Positions 14,314-22,882 of a stretch of 64,000 nucleotides of DNA are shown in pieces. The notes beneath the pieces are model-generated. The model searched no databases. It was given only the letters and a program-made list of their open reading frames with translations, and was not told where the DNA came from. This DNA is from Candidatus Peribacterales bacterium. Its GTDB lineage: Bacteria > Patescibacteriota > Gracilibacteria > Peribacterales > Peribacteraceae. The number at the start of each line of letters is the position of its first letter. Position 1 is the first letter of the stretch. The translations under genes were made by a program, and so were the position numbers. Where the stretch lies: NCBI GenBank assembly GCA_020058765.1, contig JAGVDM010000006.1, positions 1 to 64,000 on the forward strand, given 5' to 3'.

Positions 14314-15566
14314 CGGCGAAGCGCAAACAACCAGCGGCATTCACGTCGATCCGTGTGATCGGCACCAAGGCGCAGCGCATGTTGCATCGGGCGCGCGAAG
14401 CAATGGCAAAGGAGCCAAGACCATCGAGCCGCCCTGCAGGAGCGCGGGAACCGAACCTGGAGGAAATGGTCATGCACGTCTCCATGAAGAGCGTGCTAGA
14501 AGCAGCATTTGCGATTATTGGAATCAGCTTTGGTTTGTGGCTGCTCTTTACGCTACGCCACAAGATCCTACTACTCTTGCTCGCAATGTTCGTGGCAACC
14601 GTGGTGGATCCCGGCGTGCAAACATTGCAGCGGTGGGGCGTACCACGTGCAATCGCCATCATTCTGCATTACCTGCTCGCACTTGGGCTCGTGGTGTTCC
14701 TCATTGTGTCGTTCATACCAATCATCGCCACACAGATTCAAGATCTTGCTGCAACAGTAAGCCAAAGCTTGGCGCCGTTCATGAATGATCCACAGATTGA
14801 AATCCCCTTCCTGCCGCCGGAAGCAAACGCGCAAGCGAGCAGACTCGCAGAAACTCTTTTGCAAAACCTTTCTGTGGATCGGTTTGTACTGAGCATGCAG
14901 CAAACAGGGCAGAACCTCTCTGATGTGGCGCAGGAATCCGTGCGATTTGCCGCCCGCATCGCCGGGTCGGTGGTGAACTTCTTTATCAGTCTCGTGATTG
15001 TGCTCGTTCTTGCGTTCTTCATGCAGCTGGAAAAGGAGCGCATCATTCTGTGGATTCGTGGCTTCCTGCCACGCAAATATCGCGGTTACGCCGATCGGAA
15101 GTCCGAAGCGATTCATACGAAAATCGGCCAATGGATGCGAGGCGAACTCCTCCTTATGTCGGCCATCTTCCTACTCACACTCGTAGTACTCTCGATTTTG
15201 GGAATCGATTATGCACTCACGCTCGCAGTACTCGCTGGCTTCTGTGAAGTTATTCCCGGTGTTGGACCACTCATTGCAGCGATTCCCGCAATGCTTGTTG
15301 CCGGCACGCAGGAGGGCCTGGTGTGGATCCCCATTACTGCAGGTGTGTACTACGCCATCCAGTGGACCGAGAACAATCTGCTCGTGCCACTCATTATGAA
15401 GCGCGCCGTCGGGCTCTCTCCCATTGCCATCCTGTTTGCAATGATGGTGGGCATTAGCTTCCCGGATACTATTCATCCGATTCTCGGCGTGCTGCTCGCC
15501 GTGCCGACCACCACGATCATCACCATTTTCCTGGAAGACTGGAGAGAGTACCAATCCCGCGACTAA
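14310..15566 (+). CDS. AI-2E/PerM family permease
   Basis: 418 residues. After about 60 basic N-terminal residues come hydrophobic helices in the AI-2 exporter family pattern, with FLPRKYRGYADRKSEAIHTKIGQWMRGEL in the cytoplasmic loop, ALLAGFCEVIPGVGPLIAAIPA-like GFCEVIPGVGPLIAAIPAM, and the NNLLVPLIMKRAVGLSPI motif near the C-terminus. Members export diverse substrates or act as Na+/H+ antiporters; the name does not prove autoinducer transport. Translationally coupled to the pilin gene by ATGA. An intrinsic terminator follows at 15591-15610. Confidence 0.88.
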   Translation: MTAKRKQPAAFTSIRVIGTKAQRMLHRAREAMAKEPRPSSRPAGAREPNLEEMVMHVSMKSVLEAAFAIIGISFGLWLLFTLRHKILLLLLAMFVATVVDPGVQTLQRWGVPRAIAIILHYLLALGLVVFLIVSFIPIIATQIQDLAATVSQSLAPFMNDPQIEIPFLPPEANAQASRLAETLLQNLSVDRFVLSMQQTGQNLSDVAQESVRFAARIAGSVVNFFISLVIVLVLAFFMQLEKERIILWIRGFLPRKYRGYADRKSEAIHTKIGQWMRGELLLMSAIFLLTLVVLSILGIDYALTLAVLAGFCEVIPGVGPLIAAIPAMLVAGTQEGLVWIPITAGVYYAIQWTENNLLVPLIMKRAVGLSPIAILFAMMVGISFPDTIHPILGVLLAVPTTTIITIFLEDWREYQSRD

Positions 15567-15590
15567 TGCAGGAAACACTGCAGAATCTCG

Positions 15591-15610
15591 GCGCGGATTC
15601 CGCGCTTTTT
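15591..15610 (+). terminator. Intrinsic terminator after the AI-2E permease gene
   Basis: GCGCGG (15591-15596), loop ATT, CCGCGC (15600-15605), TTTTT (15606-15610). It separates the pilin-permease unit from clpC. Confidence 0.75.
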
Positions 15611-15727
15611 CGTGAAGGATACAATGCACAGAAAAATCGACAAAAAGTGGTAAGACAACGCTTTATCTATGTGAATACTCCTCCGACGAACGAAATTTTG
15701 GTACAGTGTCCTGATCTTCTGGACGCA

Positions 15728-15754
15728 TTATCACTCACTATGATAGAGTGACAG
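15728..15754 (+). promoter_or_regulatory. CIRCE-like operator over the clpC promoter
   Basis: TTATCACTC (15728-15736), exactly 9 bp, GAGTGACAG (15746-15754). The CIRCE consensus bound by HrcA is TTAGCACTC-N9-GAGTGCTAA; the inner CACTC-N9-GAGTG is perfect and the left arm matches at 8 of 9. A -10-like TATGAT (15739-15744) lies inside the spacer, as expected of a repressor site. It is 32 bp before the clpC ATG. Confidence 0.6.
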
Positions 15755-15785
15755 CTTCTAGGGGAAACATTCCTCACTCACTCGT

Positions 15786-18389
15786 ATGCACCCATTCGAC
15801 CGATTCACACCCAATGCCAAGCTTGCTCTGCAGATCGCGGAGCAGGAAGCCAAGAACTTGAAGAGCCCGTACATTGGTACGGAACACCTCATCTTGGGAT
15901 TACTCAGTATTCCCAAGTCACTCGGTTTCTCCATTTTCACTGGCGCAGGAATCACACTCGAAAACGTGCGCATCATCCTGAAGTCGATGAAGACGCAGAA
16001 CATTGAGGGAAAGCACGTAAAGCACGGTCTGTCGCAATACCTGCACAACGTGATTGAGCAGAGCGTCATTACCGCGCATAAGTTCCGCCATGCAAACGTT
16101 GGTACGGAGCACTTGCTCCATGCACTCGTCTCTACAGAGCGGAATGCAGCGCAGGCAATCATGGAACAAATGCAGGTGGACCCAGTGGATCTGCGCACGC
16201 ACGTGGAAGACATGTTCGGCCAGATCAATCAATTTAAGAAGCAGAACCGCGACTTGGAACAGTCACTGGAATCGTTCTTTCAGGGTCTACAAGGAGCAAT
16301 CGTTGGCATGCAGAGCTCACCGGCGAATGATCCAGATGGCCTAAAGAAGAAGAAAACCGACGGAAAGAGCAAGACGCCTGTGCTCGACTACTTCACCGAA
16401 GATCTGATTGTGAAGGCCAGAGAGAACAAGATCGACCCGATCATTGGGCGCGATAAAGAAATCGAACGCGTGATTCATATTCTGAGTCGTAAGACAAAGA
16501 ACAACCCTGTGCTCATTGGTGAACCTGGTGTTGGAAAAACAGCAATCGTGGAAGGTCTTGCACAGCGTATTGCTGTAGGTAACGTGCCACTCACGCTCCG
16601 CGGCAAGCGCGTACTTGTGCTCAACATGGGTTCGCTCGTTGCAGGTACCAAGTACCGCGGTGAATTCGAACAGCGCTTCGACGACATCATTAAAGAAGCG
16701 GTCTCCTGCGAAAAGGAGATCATTCTTTTCATCGATGAATTGCACACCGTTGTTGGTACAGGTTCCGCAGAAGGGTCACTCGATGCAGCGAACATCTTAA
16801 AGCCCGCACTGAGCCGCGGCACGATCCAGGTGATTGGTGCAACAACGCTCGATGAGTACCGCACGATCGAGAAAGACCGCGCACTCGAGCGCCGGTTCCA
16901 GTCCATTCTGGTGGAAGAAACAAGTATCGAAGATACGATTACGATTTTGAAGGGCATTAAACGTGGATTTGAGGAGTACCACAAACTCGAAATCACCGAC
17001 GAAGCGGTAGAAGCCGCGGTGAACTTGAGTAAGCGCTACCTCACAGAACGCTTCCTGCCAGATAAAGCCATCGACGTGCTCGATGAAGCTGCAGCAGGCA
17101 AGAGCCTGCAATACCAAGAGGTATCGCCTGAATTGCGCGAGTTGGAAACAAAGCTAGAGAAGCTCGTGCAGAAACAACAGGAAGCAGTGAAGGAGCAGAA
17201 GTATCATTTGGCGCTCAAGCTCAAGCAGGAGCACCAGCAGATGCAGGAGAAGCTCGACGCCGCACGCAGTGCGCAGGATGGCGATCGCCGCACGCCTATT
17301 TCCATCACCGGTGATGACATCACCGCGGTGATTGGGCGCATGACTGGTATCCCCGTCATGAAGCTCCTCAAAGACGAGCAGCGCAAACTCCGCAACTTAG
17401 AACAGGTCATGCGCAAGCATGTTGTAGGCCAGGATCAAGCGATCGAAAAGGTTGCGCGCGCCATTCGCCGTAGCAGAGTCGGCATTAGCGATCAGCGCCG
17501 TCCAATTGGTTCCTTCCTATTTATGGGGCCAACAGGCGTAGGCAAGACCGAGCTCGTACGCACCATCGCTGCGGAGGTATTCAGCCGCGAAGATGCGCTC
17601 ATCAAGATCGACATGTCCGAATTCATGGAACGACACAACGTGTCGCGTCTTACAGGCACCACTGCAGGGTACGTGGGCTACGAAGACGGCGGTCAGCTCA
17701 CCGAGAGCGTCCGTCGCAAGCCCTATTCCGTTGTGCTCTTCGATGAAATCGAGAAGGCACACCCCGACTTCTTCAACATTCTGTTACAGATTCTGGAAGA
17801 CGGAAAGCTCACCGACGGTCAGGGCAAGGTAGTGGACTTCACGAACACGATCATTGTGATGACCAGCAACATTGGTGCCGACAAACTCACCAAGCAGGCA
17901 GCCAAGATTGGCTTCCACTTGCTCGAAGAAGCAAAGGCTGCAGAAACCGAATACGAGCAGAAGTGCGCGGAAGTGATCACGGAACTCAAGGAACACATGC
18001 GACCCGAATTCTTGAACCGCATTGATCACACCATCGTATTCAATGCTCTCGCACAGGAAGAGATTCGCAAGATCGTTAAACTCCACATCACTGAGCTGGA
18101 GCAGCGCCTCAAGGAGCGTGACTACAGACTCGTAGTAGATCAAAAAGTGATCAATCTGCTCGCGCAGCAGGGCTTCGACCCAGAGTACGGCGCTCGCCCT
18201 GTGCGCAGAGTGATCCAGCAACAGGTTGAAGACGGCATTGCCGAGAACATCCTGAAGGGCGTGTTCTCCCCTGGAGACACGATCCATGTGGTTCGAAAGG
18301 GCAAGGACAAGCTCGAATTCATGCATGGCGATGCCCCTGCACCCGCAGTAAGCCTCGAATCTGCCAAAGAAACGCCCGTTTCTGCCTAA
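15786..18389 (+). CDS. clpC: ATP-dependent Clp protease ATPase subunit ClpC
   Basis: An 867-residue AAA+ unfoldase that hands substrates to ClpP. Domains: N-terminal double Clp-N repeat (about 1-145), first AAA+ module with Walker A GEPGVGKTA (about 246) and LFIDELHT, a UVR-containing coiled middle domain (about 446-490), second AAA+ module with Walker A GPTGVGKTE (about 581), VLFDEIEKAHPD, and the C-terminal D2-small domain with GFDPEYGARPVRR. The short middle domain marks it as ClpC/ClpA-type rather than ClpB. clpP is not in the window. The upstream CIRCE-like site suggests heat-shock control by HrcA; a strong terminator follows. Confidence 0.95.
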   Translation: MHPFDRFTPNAKLALQIAEQEAKNLKSPYIGTEHLILGLLSIPKSLGFSIFTGAGITLENVRIILKSMKTQNIEGKHVKHGLSQYLHNVIEQSVITAHKFRHANVGTEHLLHALVSTERNAAQAIMEQMQVDPVDLRTHVEDMFGQINQFKKQNRDLEQSLESFFQGLQGAIVGMQSSPANDPDGLKKKKTDGKSKTPVLDYFTEDLIVKARENKIDPIIGRDKEIERVIHILSRKTKNNPVLIGEPGVGKTAIVEGLAQRIAVGNVPLTLRGKRVLVLNMGSLVAGTKYRGEFEQRFDDIIKEAVSCEKEIILFIDELHTVVGTGSAEGSLDAANILKPALSRGTIQVIGATTLDEYRTIEKDRALERRFQSILVEETSIEDTITILKGIKRGFEEYHKLEITDEAVEAAVNLSKRYLTERFLPDKAIDVLDEAAAGKSLQYQEVSPELRELETKLEKLVQKQQEAVKEQKYHLALKLKQEHQQMQEKLDAARSAQDGDRRTPISITGDDITAVIGRMTGIPVMKLLKDEQRKLRNLEQVMRKHVVGQDQAIEKVARAIRRSRVGISDQRRPIGSFLFMGPTGVGKTELVRTIAAEVFSREDALIKIDMSEFMERHNVSRLTGTTAGYVGYEDGGQLTESVRRKPYSVVLFDEIEKAHPDFFNILLQILEDGKLTDGQGKVVDFTNTIIVMTSNIGADKLTKQAAKIGFHLLEEAKAAETEYEQKCAEVITELKEHMRPEFLNRIDHTIVFNALAQEEIRKIVKLHITELEQRLKERDYRLVVDQKVINLLAQQGFDPEYGARPVRRVIQQQVEDGIAENILKGVFSPGDTIHVVRKGKDKLEFMHGDAPAPAVSLESAKETPVSA

Positions 18390-18402
18390 ATGACGTATTC
18401 TG

Positions 18403-18438
18403 CGACCCGCTCGTGCCTATGGCACGGCGGGTCGTTTT
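18403..18438 (+). terminator. Intrinsic terminator after clpC
   Basis: CGACCCGC-T-CGTGCC (18403-18417), loop TAT, GGCACGGCGGGTCG (18421-18434), then TTTT (18435-18438). A 14-bp GC-rich stem with a one-base bulge. Confidence 0.88.
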
Positions 18439-18474
18439 GTGATAGAATAGAGGGATTCACACACACAAAACCCT

Positions 18475-19086
18475 ATGGCAATCGACCCAGTGAAAGTACC
18501 AACGGACATCCAGATCGAAGAGAAAATCGTCGGTCCGGTAAGCCTGCGCCAAATTTTCCTGCTCCTTGCCACAGGCGGCGTCAGCTACGTGCTGTGGAGC
18601 GCCTTCGGTTCCATCCCGGGTTCGAGCATTGTCATTAAAATTCTCAGCTGGTTACCGCTGCTCGTAGGCATTGCCTTCGCATTCATCAAAATTCATGACG
18701 TGAGCCTGTTTAAGCTCCTGCTCTTGAACATTGAAAAGCTGCAAAAGCCTACGACCCGCACATTTGGTCCGCGGCAAGGGATCACCGTGAACATTCGCAT
18801 CGATCCCACCGCGCAAGACAAGCGCCCCGTGGTGAAAGATCGCAGTGCCGAAAACCAGATGGAACAACTGAGCACCGTACTGGATACAGGTCTCGACGGC
18901 CTTGCGAACGTGCCAGTGGAAGATGAAGACGAGATGCCAGCTCCAGAGCCAGTGCGGCGAGAGAAAATCAGCGCATCACCTGCAATTTCCGCAGCCCCAA
19001 ACATTGATGGTATGACCGCTGCACCACGACAAGAACCGAGTGAACGTGGCACTGGCGGACTCCTGCGAGACCTCTCTCCTGCATAA
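18475..19086 (+). CDS. PrgI family membrane protein (type IV secretion-associated)
   Basis: 203 residues. The N-terminus VKVPTDIQIEEKIVGPVSLRQ followed by two close transmembrane helices (about 28-48 and 54-72) and then FIKIHDVSLFKLLL is the PrgI layout; PrgI proteins sit next to VirB4/TraC in many Gram-positive and CPR conjugation-like systems. The C-terminal 120 residues are polar, Pro/Ala/Glu-rich and probably cytoplasmic. A -10-like TAGAAT lies at 18443-18448. The next gene (TraC N-domain) starts 2 bp after the stop. Confidence 0.72.
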   Translation: MAIDPVKVPTDIQIEEKIVGPVSLRQIFLLLATGGVSYVLWSAFGSIPGSSIVIKILSWLPLLVGIAFAFIKIHDVSLFKLLLLNIEKLQKPTTRTFGPRQGITVNIRIDPTAQDKRPVVKDRSAENQMEQLSTVLDTGLDGLANVPVEDEDEMPAPEPVRREKISASPAISAAPNIDGMTAAPRQEPSERGTGGLLRDLSPA

Positions 19087-19088
19087 CC

Positions 19089-19832
19089 ATGAGCGAAAAT
19101 ACGTCAGACACTGGCCAAAAAAAGCGCGGGCTCTTTAAGAGCACCGTGCGTGGCAGAAAGCGCAACGAAATGGCCAACGTTCAGCGCTACATTCCGTTCG
19201 CCGAAATTCGTAACGACACGGTAATTTTGAAGAACGGCGGCCTCCGTGGAGTGCTCAAAGTAGAACCGCTCAACTTCAACCTGAAGAGCGAAACAGAACA
19301 GCAGGGCATTATCGCCGGCTACGAATCGTTCATCAACACGATCAGCTTTCCGCTGCAGATTCTGATCCGATCAACGAAGGTAAACATTGAGCCGTACCTC
19401 ATCCACATTCACGAGCAAGCGGAGCGTATCGACAACGATTTGCTCAAAGAGCAGACGCTTGCCTATGGCACCTTCATCGAAAAAATCGTGGAAATCGCCG
19501 ACATCATGCAGAAAGAGTTCTATGTAATCGTGCCGCTCGATGACGTACCGCAGAAGAACAACACTATCAGTAAATTTCTCTCTTGGTTACACATCGACGA
19601 TACGCTCGGCCACGCTGTACAGCGTAATAAGCAATTCACCGGTCAGTCCGCACGACTCAAGGAACGCATCGACCTTATTGAAACGGGTTTGAACAACGTG
19701 GGTATCGGCACCAAGCGCCTGAACACTATGGATCTCATCCGTCTGTATTACCGGGTGTATAACTCGGGGCTGAGTAAGTCGCAAAAGCTCCCAGAAAACG
19801 GGGAATTCAATACAGAGGAAAACGTACTGTAG
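19089..19832 (+). CDS. TraC/VirB4 N-terminal domain protein without ATPase domain
   Basis: 247 residues. After a basic N-terminus, VQRYIPFAEIRNDTVILKNGGLRGVLKVEPLNF matches the start of TraC/VirB4-type conjugation ATPases in CPR and Gram-positive systems. The protein stops after LIRLYYRVYNSG without Walker A or B motifs, so only the N-terminal module is present. In CPR genomes such a stand-alone N-module often pairs with a separate ATPase; none is within this window. Cotranscribed with prgI (2-bp gap). The next 144 bp before rpsA contain no gene; a TTGACA at 19858 lacks a convincing -10. Confidence 0.72.
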   Translation: MSENTSDTGQKKRGLFKSTVRGRKRNEMANVQRYIPFAEIRNDTVILKNGGLRGVLKVEPLNFNLKSETEQQGIIAGYESFINTISFPLQILIRSTKVNIEPYLIHIHEQAERIDNDLLKEQTLAYGTFIEKIVEIADIMQKEFYVIVPLDDVPQKNNTISKFLSWLHIDDTLGHAVQRNKQFTGQSARLKERIDLIETGLNNVGIGTKRLNTMDLIRLYYRVYNSGLSKSQKLPENGEFNTEENVL

Positions 19833-19976
19833 GAGCCGAATTTCCTGCACAGTTCCGTTGACAGACGAATGACGGCATGCGAACCTTCGCGTGTCGCTTT
19901 CCGCAGGTGCCGCCGTGCAAGGGCCCCTGACGTTACGGAGAGTGTTTACTTCCTTCTCTTGCACGCCCCATTCGTC

Positions 19977-21356
19977 ATGGTAAAAACCCGTACTTCAAGT
20001 AATACAATGATGGACGAGCTGCTCAAGCAGTCGCCCAAAGTTTTCCGCGCGCGTCCCGGCGAGCTCATCGAAGGGAACGTGATCTTCCGCGGAAAGAATA
20101 AACTGCTCCTTGATCTCGATGGCGTTGCCACCGGTATCGTGAGCGGTCGTGAATTGCGTGACTCGTTCAACACATTCAAGAACTTAAATATTGGCGACCC
20201 CGTCGCTGCCATGATCTTGGAAGAGGAAAACGAGGAAGGCATGGTGGTGTTGAGCCTCCGCATGGCCAGCCAGCAGAAGGCATGGGATCGGTTCCACACG
20301 CTGGTAAAGAACGACACAATGATGGAATTCACCGCACAGGAAGCCAACAAGGGCGGTCTGCTCGCCAACATCGACGGTATTCGTACCTTCCTACCAGTCA
20401 GCCAACTCGCTCCCCTACACTATCCACGCGTGAGCAATGCAGACAGCGGCGAGATCATGCAGCGCCTGCAGAAGTACGTTGGCCACACATTCAACGTGAA
20501 GATCATTACGATGGATGAAGAGGCAGGAAAAGTGGTGGTATCTGAACGCGAGGCGATGGCCGAAGAGCGTTCCAAGTCGCTGGAGAAGCTCACAATCGGT
20601 GACGCCAAGGAAGGCATGATCACCGGTATCGTGAAGTTCGGTCTGTTCGTTGCATTCGACGGACTCGAAGGACTCGTACACATCTCCGAGATCGCATGGG
20701 GACATGTGAAGAACCCATCCGAACATGCCGAAGTTGGTGACCGCGTAAAAGTGAAAGTTATTGGCATCGAAGGCGACAAGCTTTCGCTCTCCATGAAGCA
20801 ACTCACCAAAGATCCATGGGAAGAGATCGCCGAGCGCTACCCAGTGGGCAAGAAGGTCTCCGGCACGGTGACGCGCTTTGCGGACTACGGCGCCTTCCTG
20901 CGCCTGGAAAAGGACATCAACGGTCTCGTGCACCTCTCTGAGCTGGCTCACCACAAGGTGACTGATCCTGCAGAAGTGCTCACGATCGGCCAGAAGCTCG
21001 ACGCACAGGTGATCAACATTGATGTGGATGAGCGCCGCATCGGCCTCTCCATCAAGGCGTTGCTCCCGATCGACAAAGCAACGATGGAGCGCATCAAGAA
21101 GGAGCGTGAGGAGGAAGAAGCTGCAGCCAAGAAGGCAGAGAGCAAAGAGGAAGAGCCAAAAGCCAAGAAGCCAAAAAAGGCCGCATCGAAAGATGAAGCA
21201 TCTGATGATGCCGCATCAGAAGGTGGCTTCGTTGCCTCCACCACAGGCAAGAAGTACTACCCTGCCGATTCCGCAGCAGCCAAGAAGATCAAGGAAGAGA
21301 ACCGCGTCGAATTCAAGACAGAGAAAGAGGCAGAGAAGGCTGGATACAGCGCATAA
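19977..21356 (+). CDS. rpsA: 30S ribosomal protein S1
   Basis: 459 residues from ATG at 19977. Four S1 RNA-binding repeats: about 20-95 (GELIEGNVIFRGKNKLLLDL), 105-195, 205-280 (GMITGIVKFGLFVAFDGLEGLVHISEIAW) and 290-365 (VSGTVTRFADYGAFLRL...GLVHLSELAHHKV). E. coli S1 has six repeats; four is common in other phyla. A Lys/Glu/Ala-rich linker of about 60 residues follows, then a terminal segment GKKYYPADS...ENRVEFKTEKEAEKAGY that resembles the tail of Ada-type metal-binding modules but lacks cysteines. It brings mRNA to the ribosome, which matters in a genome with few Shine-Dalgarno sites. Confidence 0.93.
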   Translation: MVKTRTSSNTMMDELLKQSPKVFRARPGELIEGNVIFRGKNKLLLDLDGVATGIVSGRELRDSFNTFKNLNIGDPVAAMILEEENEEGMVVLSLRMASQQKAWDRFHTLVKNDTMMEFTAQEANKGGLLANIDGIRTFLPVSQLAPLHYPRVSNADSGEIMQRLQKYVGHTFNVKIITMDEEAGKVVVSEREAMAEERSKSLEKLTIGDAKEGMITGIVKFGLFVAFDGLEGLVHISEIAWGHVKNPSEHAEVGDRVKVKVIGIEGDKLSLSMKQLTKDPWEEIAERYPVGKKVSGTVTRFADYGAFLRLEKDINGLVHLSELAHHKVTDPAEVLTIGQKLDAQVINIDVDERRIGLSIKALLPIDKATMERIKKEREEEEAAAKKAESKEEEPKAKKPKKAASKDEASDDAASEGGFVASTTGKKYYPADSAAAKKIKEENRVEFKTEKEAEKAGYSA

Positions 21357-21377
21357 GTGAGTCCATCAACAGCGCGT

Positions 21378-21412
21378 CGAAGGAGCGAAGCCTCACCGGC
21401 TCGCTCCTTTCG
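21378..21412 (+). terminator. Strong hairpin after rpsA, possible terminator
   Basis: CGAAGGAGCGAAGCC (21378-21392), loop TCACC, GGCTCGCTCCTTTCG (21398-21412), paired with two single-base bulges. No downstream T-tract, so termination is uncertain. Confidence 0.45.
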
Positions 21413-21460
21413 AAATTCATGAAAATATGTTATAATTATTATAAATACCAAATAAAATAT

Positions 21461-21991
21461 ATGGAGCATTTCAAAGGAAAACCCACCGAACAACCAACCC
21501 CAGAAAAGAAGTCCGAAAGTCCGAATGTGCAAAAGTCTCCAAAACTTCCTGATGTTCCCACGACTGCAAAGCGCCTCGTTGTGTGGACAAAAGCGGAACA
21601 AGTCTATGAAGTGATGTGGGACTACATCACGCGTCAACGCCAACGTTTGCCGGAGGATCAAAAAAAAGCGTTGCACACGTTCTTCGACAAAATCGATACG
21701 TTGCCTTGGCATGAAATGCTGGAAGGCCTTGCGGGATTCATCAAACAGATCGAGCCAAATGCTGATCCGTTCGAAACAGCAATGAGCTCCATGGAAGCGG
21801 AGCTTTCACATCGCCTCTCCGCATACACCGTGCAACTGGACGGCTCCATACAAGATCCGGAGAAATACCGAACTGTCATCGAAGGAATGCAAGCCGCCGA
21901 AAATGATTATCAGGAATTTAAAGCGTTCCGGAAGGAATACAACAATGTTCGCAATGGTCGGAATCCGGTACCAAAAATTGAAATTTTATAG
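21461..21991 (+). CDS. Hypothetical protein, 176 aa
   Basis: Not recognised. A soluble, mostly helical protein: a Pro/Lys-rich N-terminal 35 residues, then helices containing WTKAEQVYEVMWDYITRQR and a MSSMEAELSHRLSAY segment, ending with a basic tail. The ATG at 21461 follows an AT-rich promoter-like stretch with TATAAT at 21431-21436. The 3' end overlaps the HIT gene on the other strand by 6 bp. Confidence 0.6.
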   Translation: MEHFKGKPTEQPTPEKKSESPNVQKSPKLPDVPTTAKRLVVWTKAEQVYEVMWDYITRQRQRLPEDQKKALHTFFDKIDTLPWHEMLEGLAGFIKQIEPNADPFETAMSSMEAELSHRLSAYTVQLDGSIQDPEKYRTVIEGMQAAENDYQEFKAFRKEYNNVRNGRNPVPKIEIL

Positions 21992-22318
21992 TGTTTTCTG
22001 ACTAAGGAAGTGCAGGTGCAGGTAGAACACTTCCTGCTCGCCAGCTTTGCCGACGTGGAAGGTAAGCTTGTACCCGTCGATCCCCTGCTCTTTGGCGAAG
22101 CGCTGTGCAGCTGCAATGAGCATGCCGGGCACATGTGCAGTGGCATCGCTCATATCCGCGATTGATGGTACAAAGTCCGATGCATCCTTCGCTATGAAGA
22201 GTAGATGTGTTGGTGCCTTAGGGTGAATGTCTTTGAAGGCCATAACAACGCCATCATCGTATACGACATCCGCTGGGATCTCTGCACGAGCGATTTTGTG
22301 GAAGATAGTATCACCCAT
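21986..22318 (-). CDS. HIT family protein (histidine triad nucleotide hydrolase)
   Basis: 110 residues from ATG at 22318, typical of HINT-type proteins that hydrolyse AMP-lysine or other nucleotide conjugates. Seen: DTIFHKIARAEIPADVVYDD, FKDIHPKAPTHLLFIAK and the C-terminal triad region FYLHLHFLS. The first His of the HxHxH triad is replaced by Tyr; the second, which is the nucleophile in characterised HINT proteins, is kept. The long upstream open frame is not HIT-like and crosses the divergent promoter region, so it was excluded. Confidence 0.88.
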   Translation of the reverse strand: MGDTIFHKIARAEIPADVVYDDGVVMAFKDIHPKAPTHLLFIAKDASDFVPSIADMSDATAHVPGMLIAAAQRFAKEQGIDGYKLTFHVGKAGEQEVFYLHLHFLSQKTL

Positions 22319-22356
22319 ATGTCCTGATCCTAACGGTGCTCGCCCTAGGCTACACA

Positions 22357-22385
22357 TTGACTTTTTGGCTAAAAAGAGAGAAAAT
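22357..22385 (+). promoter_or_regulatory. Promoter for the 22394 gene
   Basis: TTGACT (22357-22362), 17-bp spacer, GAAAAT (22380-22385). The expected transcript start is about 22392, two bases from the ATG at 22394. Confidence 0.5.
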
Positions 22386-22393
22386 GTAGGTAC

Positions 22394-22879
22394 ATGCACA
22401 ACGCCTCCGTCGAGAAAGGCTCCAGTGCCTCCCCGGAACGTTCCGAGAGGCCGCTCATCGCGGTTGCCCAGCCAAAGAAGCTGGAAGGTCTGTTGGATAC
22501 AATCAACCTGCTCAACACTGTGAGTGAGCGTATTGGCGATAAGGCGAGTGAAAACTGGAGTGGGGGTGCAACCGGGCAACAGGCAAGTGCCGCTCAAGGG
22601 CAAACATGGCGTGATGAGGCGATTGCCAACCTGCCCGCAACGCCAGCAATGCAGCGTGAGCTACGTACGCACATAGAAAAAGAGATCGCAACCCTGCAAA
22701 AAGAAGTGCATGCCATAGCAAGGCGCGCGGCAAAGCCAGGTGCGGGGTACAAGCTCACCAAACTCTATGCACGTATTCGCCGCTTAAACGGCATTCTGCA
22801 GGAACTCCTCGAATCATCTGTAGACGTCGTGAAACGGCTCTACATCCGGATCTTCGTGGATAAGCAAAGTGCGTTCTAA
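22394..22879 (+). CDS. Hypothetical protein, 161 aa
   Basis: Not recognised. A soluble protein: a Ser/Gly/Ala-rich first 75 residues, then a charged helical region (RELRTHIEKEIATLQKEVHA) and a C-terminal basic/hydrophobic helix (LYARIRRLNGILQELLESSV...KRLYIRIF), possibly peripheral to a membrane. Divergent from the HIT gene, with a promoter that leaves almost no leader. It converges with the 22883 gene 3 bp later. Confidence 0.6.
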   Translation: MHNASVEKGSSASPERSERPLIAVAQPKKLEGLLDTINLLNTVSERIGDKASENWSGGATGQQASAAQGQTWRDEAIANLPATPAMQRELRTHIEKEIATLQKEVHAIARRAAKPGAGYKLTKLYARIRRLNGILQELLESSVDVVKRLYIRIFVDKQSAF

Positions 22880-22882
22880 GCA

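Noticed and set aside
15566-15751. 61-codon frame starting in the stop codon of the AI-2E permease gene (TAATG)
   Set aside because: It runs straight through the intrinsic terminator (15591-15610) and ends inside the CIRCE-like site and -10 box of clpC, so it is very unlikely to be translated.
19858-19976. Promoter or riboswitch in the 144-bp region before rpsA
   Set aside because: A TTGACA is present at 19858-19863 but no -10 at suitable spacing, and no known riboswitch core could be recognised.
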